DNA of 8,741 nt from assembly GCA_013372875.1 (NCBI GenBank), contig JABXIW010000105.1, positions 1 through 8,741 on the forward strand. The letters run 5' to 3'. The notes below the pieces were generated by a model that made no database searches, was not told the origin of the DNA, and saw nothing but the letters and a program-made list of their open reading frames with translations. The stretch comes from Gammaproteobacteria bacterium (GTDB lineage Bacteria; Pseudomonadota; Gammaproteobacteria; Enterobacterales; Kangiellaceae). Positions 6,954 through 8,741 of the stretch are shown here, piece by piece (position 1 is the stretch's first letter; every line of letters begins with the position of its first letter). Both the position numbers and the translations under genes were made by a program.

Positions 6954-8198
6954 ATGAACAAAGGACATTTAGCGACAACGTTGGTGCTCTCTTCGGCACT
7001 GTTTACTACCGCATCTTGGGCAAAAGACTCCGTGTTTGTCGGACATCTGGTGGACTTCTCTGGGCCAACGGCTTATGTAAGTAAACCGTACGGTTCTGGT
7101 GTGCGTGACGCACTGCAGTGGATTAACGAAAATGGTGGCATCAACGGTACCGAATTAGAATTTGAAACGGTGGATATGGCGTACAAAGTGCCAGTGGCGA
7201 TTTCTAACTACAAACGTTGGGTTGCGCGTAAAAACATGGTCGCGATGCAAGGGTGGGGCACAGCAGATACCGAAGCGCTGATCTCATTCGTAACCAAAGA
7301 CAAAGTGCCGGTATTTTCGGCATCTTACTCGGGCCACTTAACGGACCCTACGGGCAAAAACCCGAAAACGGCAAAACCTGCACCGTATAACTTTTTCTAT
7401 GGCGCGTCTTATTCAGATGCCTGTCGTGCATTGGTGAAATGGGCGAAAGAGGATTGGGAATCAAAAGGCAATACCACGGCACCTAAATTTACTCACATTG
7501 GTGATAACCATCCGTTCCCGAATGCACCAAAAGACGCGTGTGCGGAATACGCCAAAGAGCTGGGCTTTGAAGTACAAAATCCTGTGGTTGTGTCGCTCAA
7601 ACCGGGTGATTTCAAAGCGCAATGTTTGTCGCTAAAAGAATCCGGCACCAACTACGGTTACATCGCGAACCTAGGTGGCTCAGTCATTTCACTAGTGAAG
7701 TCGTGTAACACGGTTGGCACAGAATTCCAGTACATGGCGAATATCTGGGGTGGTGATAAACCCGTAATTGAAGCGGCAGGTGACGGTCTGAAAGATTATG
7801 TCTTCCCAGGTATGACGGCATTCTGGGGCGACGATAGCGAAGGCATGAAGCTGGTTCAGCAAATCTCCAAACTGTCCGAATCTGAGCCGGGCGAGTTCCG
7901 AACTCACCATTACATTCGCGGCGTTTGTTCAGCGTTCTACATGAAAGAAGCGATGGAGTGGGCAAAGGACAATGGCGGCATTACGGGTGAAAACATCAAG
8001 AAAGGCATGTACGTACACAAAAACTGGGTTCCGAAAGGTCTAGAAGGCGTGTGTATTCCAGCTAACTGGCAACCAGAAGATCACCGTGGCACTACCACCG
8101 TAAACGTGTTTATGGGGAACAACCAAGGCGGTGCAGTAGACATCAAGAAAGTGTCTCAGGTGACATTGTCACGCCGTGACGATTGGCTAGGTTACTAA
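6954..8198 (+). CDS. Periplasmic substrate-binding protein of the LIV/HAAT-type transporter, LivK-like
   Basis: This 414-residue exported protein captures the substrate in the periplasm and delivers it to the permeases. A Sec signal peptide with basic start (MNKGH) and hydrophobic core ends at SWA, giving probable cleavage after A23; no lipobox cysteine is present, so it should be soluble. The mature start [24 protein letters not shown] and the following [14 protein letters not shown] match the Peripla_BP type I fold of LivJ/LivK relatives. It is longer than E. coli LivJ or LivK. Six cysteines occur in the mature protein (C157, C196, C224, C251, C325, C367), more than usual for this family, suggesting disulphides after export. 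AAGGA (6940-6944) is 9 bases upstream of the ATG. It lies between livM-like and livF-like genes, and a hairpin follows its stop. Residues contacting the ligand cannot be assigned with confidence; the acyl-CoA synthetase context favours a carboxylate ligand. Confidence 0.92.
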   Translation: MNKGHLATTLVLSSALFTTASWAKDSVFVGHLVDFSGPTAYVSKPYGSGVRDALQWINENGGINGTELEFETVDMAYKVPVAISNYKRWVARKNMVAMQGWGTADTEALISFVTKDKVPVFSASYSGHLTDPTGKNPKTAKPAPYNFFYGASYSDACRALVKWAKEDWESKGNTTAPKFTHIGDNHPFPNAPKDACAEYAKELGFEVQNPVVVSLKPGDFKAQCLSLKESGTNYGYIANLGGSVISLVKSCNTVGTEFQYMANIWGGDKPVIEAAGDGLKDYVFPGMTAFWGDDSEGMKLVQQISKLSESEPGEFRTHHYIRGVCSAFYMKEAMEWAKDNGGITGENIKKGMYVHKNWVPKGLEGVCIPANWQPEDHRGTTTVNVFMGNNQGGAVDIKKVSQVTLSRRDDWLGY

Positions 8199-8212
8199 CA
8201 ACAAAACAAGAA

Positions 8213-8250
8213 CAGGTGAGGGGATGCGATATACATCATCCCTTCCCCTG
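8213..8250 (+). promoter_or_regulatory. Imperfect hairpin between binding-protein gene and livF
   Basis: Bases 8218-8226 pair with 8237-8245 in a 9-bp stem containing one G-U pair, with a 10-base loop. After one T/C mismatch the stem continues for four more pairs (8213-8216 with 8247-8250). No U-tract follows; the livF Shine-Dalgarno starts only 4 bases later. It is therefore not a classical terminator. A hairpin in this place can protect the upstream binding-protein message from 3' decay or reduce downstream expression, giving more binding protein than ATPase. Confidence 0.6.
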
Positions 8251-8266
8251 CACAAGGAGTGGCTTG

Positions 8267-8741
8267 ATGAGTGAATTAGCAAGGGATATCGAACCAGCGG
8301 AGATTTTACTCTCGGTAAACAACATCGAAGTGGTCTACGACGAAGTTATTTTGGTTCTGCGTGGCGTGAGCCTTGAAGTACCTAAAGGTCAAATCGTGAC
8401 GCTATTAGGCGCGAACGGGGCAGGTAAATCGACCACACTAAAAGCCATTTCGGGTTTGTTAAAAACCGAAGATGGTGAAGTGACTCGCGGTGAAATTAAC
8501 TTCATGGGCGAACGTATCGACAACAAAAGCCCAGAAGAGATTGTCCGTTCGGGCATTTTCCAAGTGATGGAAGGGCGTAGAATCGTCGAAGATATGACGG
8601 TTATCGAGAACCTTCGTTTAGGTGCGTTTACCCGCAACGATAACGAGGTCGAGAAAGACATCGAAATGGTGTTTGACTACTTTCCTCGACTCAAAGAACG
8701 TACTGGTCTCGCGGGCTATTTGTCGGGCGGTGAGCAGCAGA
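8267..8741 (+). CDS. LIV/HAAT-family ABC transporter ATP-binding protein, LivF-like (partial, C-terminus beyond window)
   Basis: The first 158 residues of the second ATPase subunit are visible. Walker A is GANGAGKST (residues 48-56), the Q-loop glutamine is Q99 in IFQVMEGRRIVEDMTVIENL, and the signature LSGGEQQ (152-158) is reached at the window edge. The EGRR-x5-TVxENL block is diagnostic of LivF rather than LivG; canonical LivF has VPEGR here. Walker B and the H-loop lie beyond the window, so integrity cannot be judged. The ATG at 8267 has AAGGAG (8254-8259) 7 bases upstream. The N-terminus carries about 12 extra residues (MSELARDIEPAE) before the first strand. It completes the two-ATPase, two-permease, one-binding-protein set of the importer. 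Confidence 0.93.
   Translation, partial: MSELARDIEPAEILLSVNNIEVVYDEVILVLRGVSLEVPKGQIVTLLGANGAGKSTTLKAISGLLKTEDGEVTRGEINFMGERIDNKSPEEIVRSGIFQVMEGRRIVEDMTVIENLRLGAFTRNDNEVEKDIEMVFDYFPRLKERTGLAGYLSGGEQQ

Noticed and set aside
8389..8661. Minus-strand open frame opposite the LivF-like gene
   Set aside because: It is the antisense of a conserved ATPase with Walker A and signature motifs; such frames are common opposite ABC ATPase genes.
2175..8741. Naming the operon livGHMKF for leucine/isoleucine/valine import
   Set aside because: Family membership is clear, but the embedded acyl-CoA synthetase, divergent binding protein and ETF context make the substrate uncertain, so gene symbols implying branched-chain amino acids were withheld.

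Overview
The window looks like part of the chromosome of a Vibrio-like marine gammaproteobacterium. This is inferred from moderate G+C, Shine-Dalgarno-led compact genes and the sequence character of the ETF proteins; no ribosomal or other taxonomic marker is present. It carries no tRNA, rRNA, CRISPR array or mobile element, and every large gene is intact except the two cut by the window edges.

Left part (1-1932): a divergent pair of electron-transfer genes. The 5' end of etfB (electron transfer flavoprotein beta subunit) leaves the window on the minus strand. A complete ETF:ubiquinone oxidoreductase gene runs on the plus strand. The 158-bp spacer between them holds a 16-bp inverted repeat (219-234) whose two halves can each serve as the -35 box of one of the two divergent promoters. 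It also holds a 20-bp imperfect tandem repeat in the predicted etfB leader.

Middle and right part (2175-8741): one long plus-strand operon encoding a branched-chain-amino-acid-type (LIV/HAAT) ABC importer with an acyl-CoA synthetase built in. The order is ATPase (LivG-like), AMP-forming acyl-CoA synthetase, permease (LivH-like), permease (LivM-like), periplasmic binding protein, and second ATPase (LivF-like, truncated by the window end). The first three genes overlap by one base at each junction, which indicates translational coupling. A long imperfect hairpin lies between the binding-protein gene and livF.

How it fits together (inference): the importer would bring in a carboxylic acid rather than, or as well as, an amino acid. 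The synthetase would convert it to a CoA thioester, acyl-CoA dehydrogenases encoded elsewhere would oxidise it, and ETF plus ETF-QO would pass the electrons to ubiquinone. Support for treating the two units as one system comes from a second copy of the same 16-bp inverted repeat (2048-2063) upstream of the transporter operon. The shared motif resembles the sites I recall for MerR-family LiuR regulators of branched-chain amino acid and acyl-CoA catabolism. The substrate cannot be read from the sequence.
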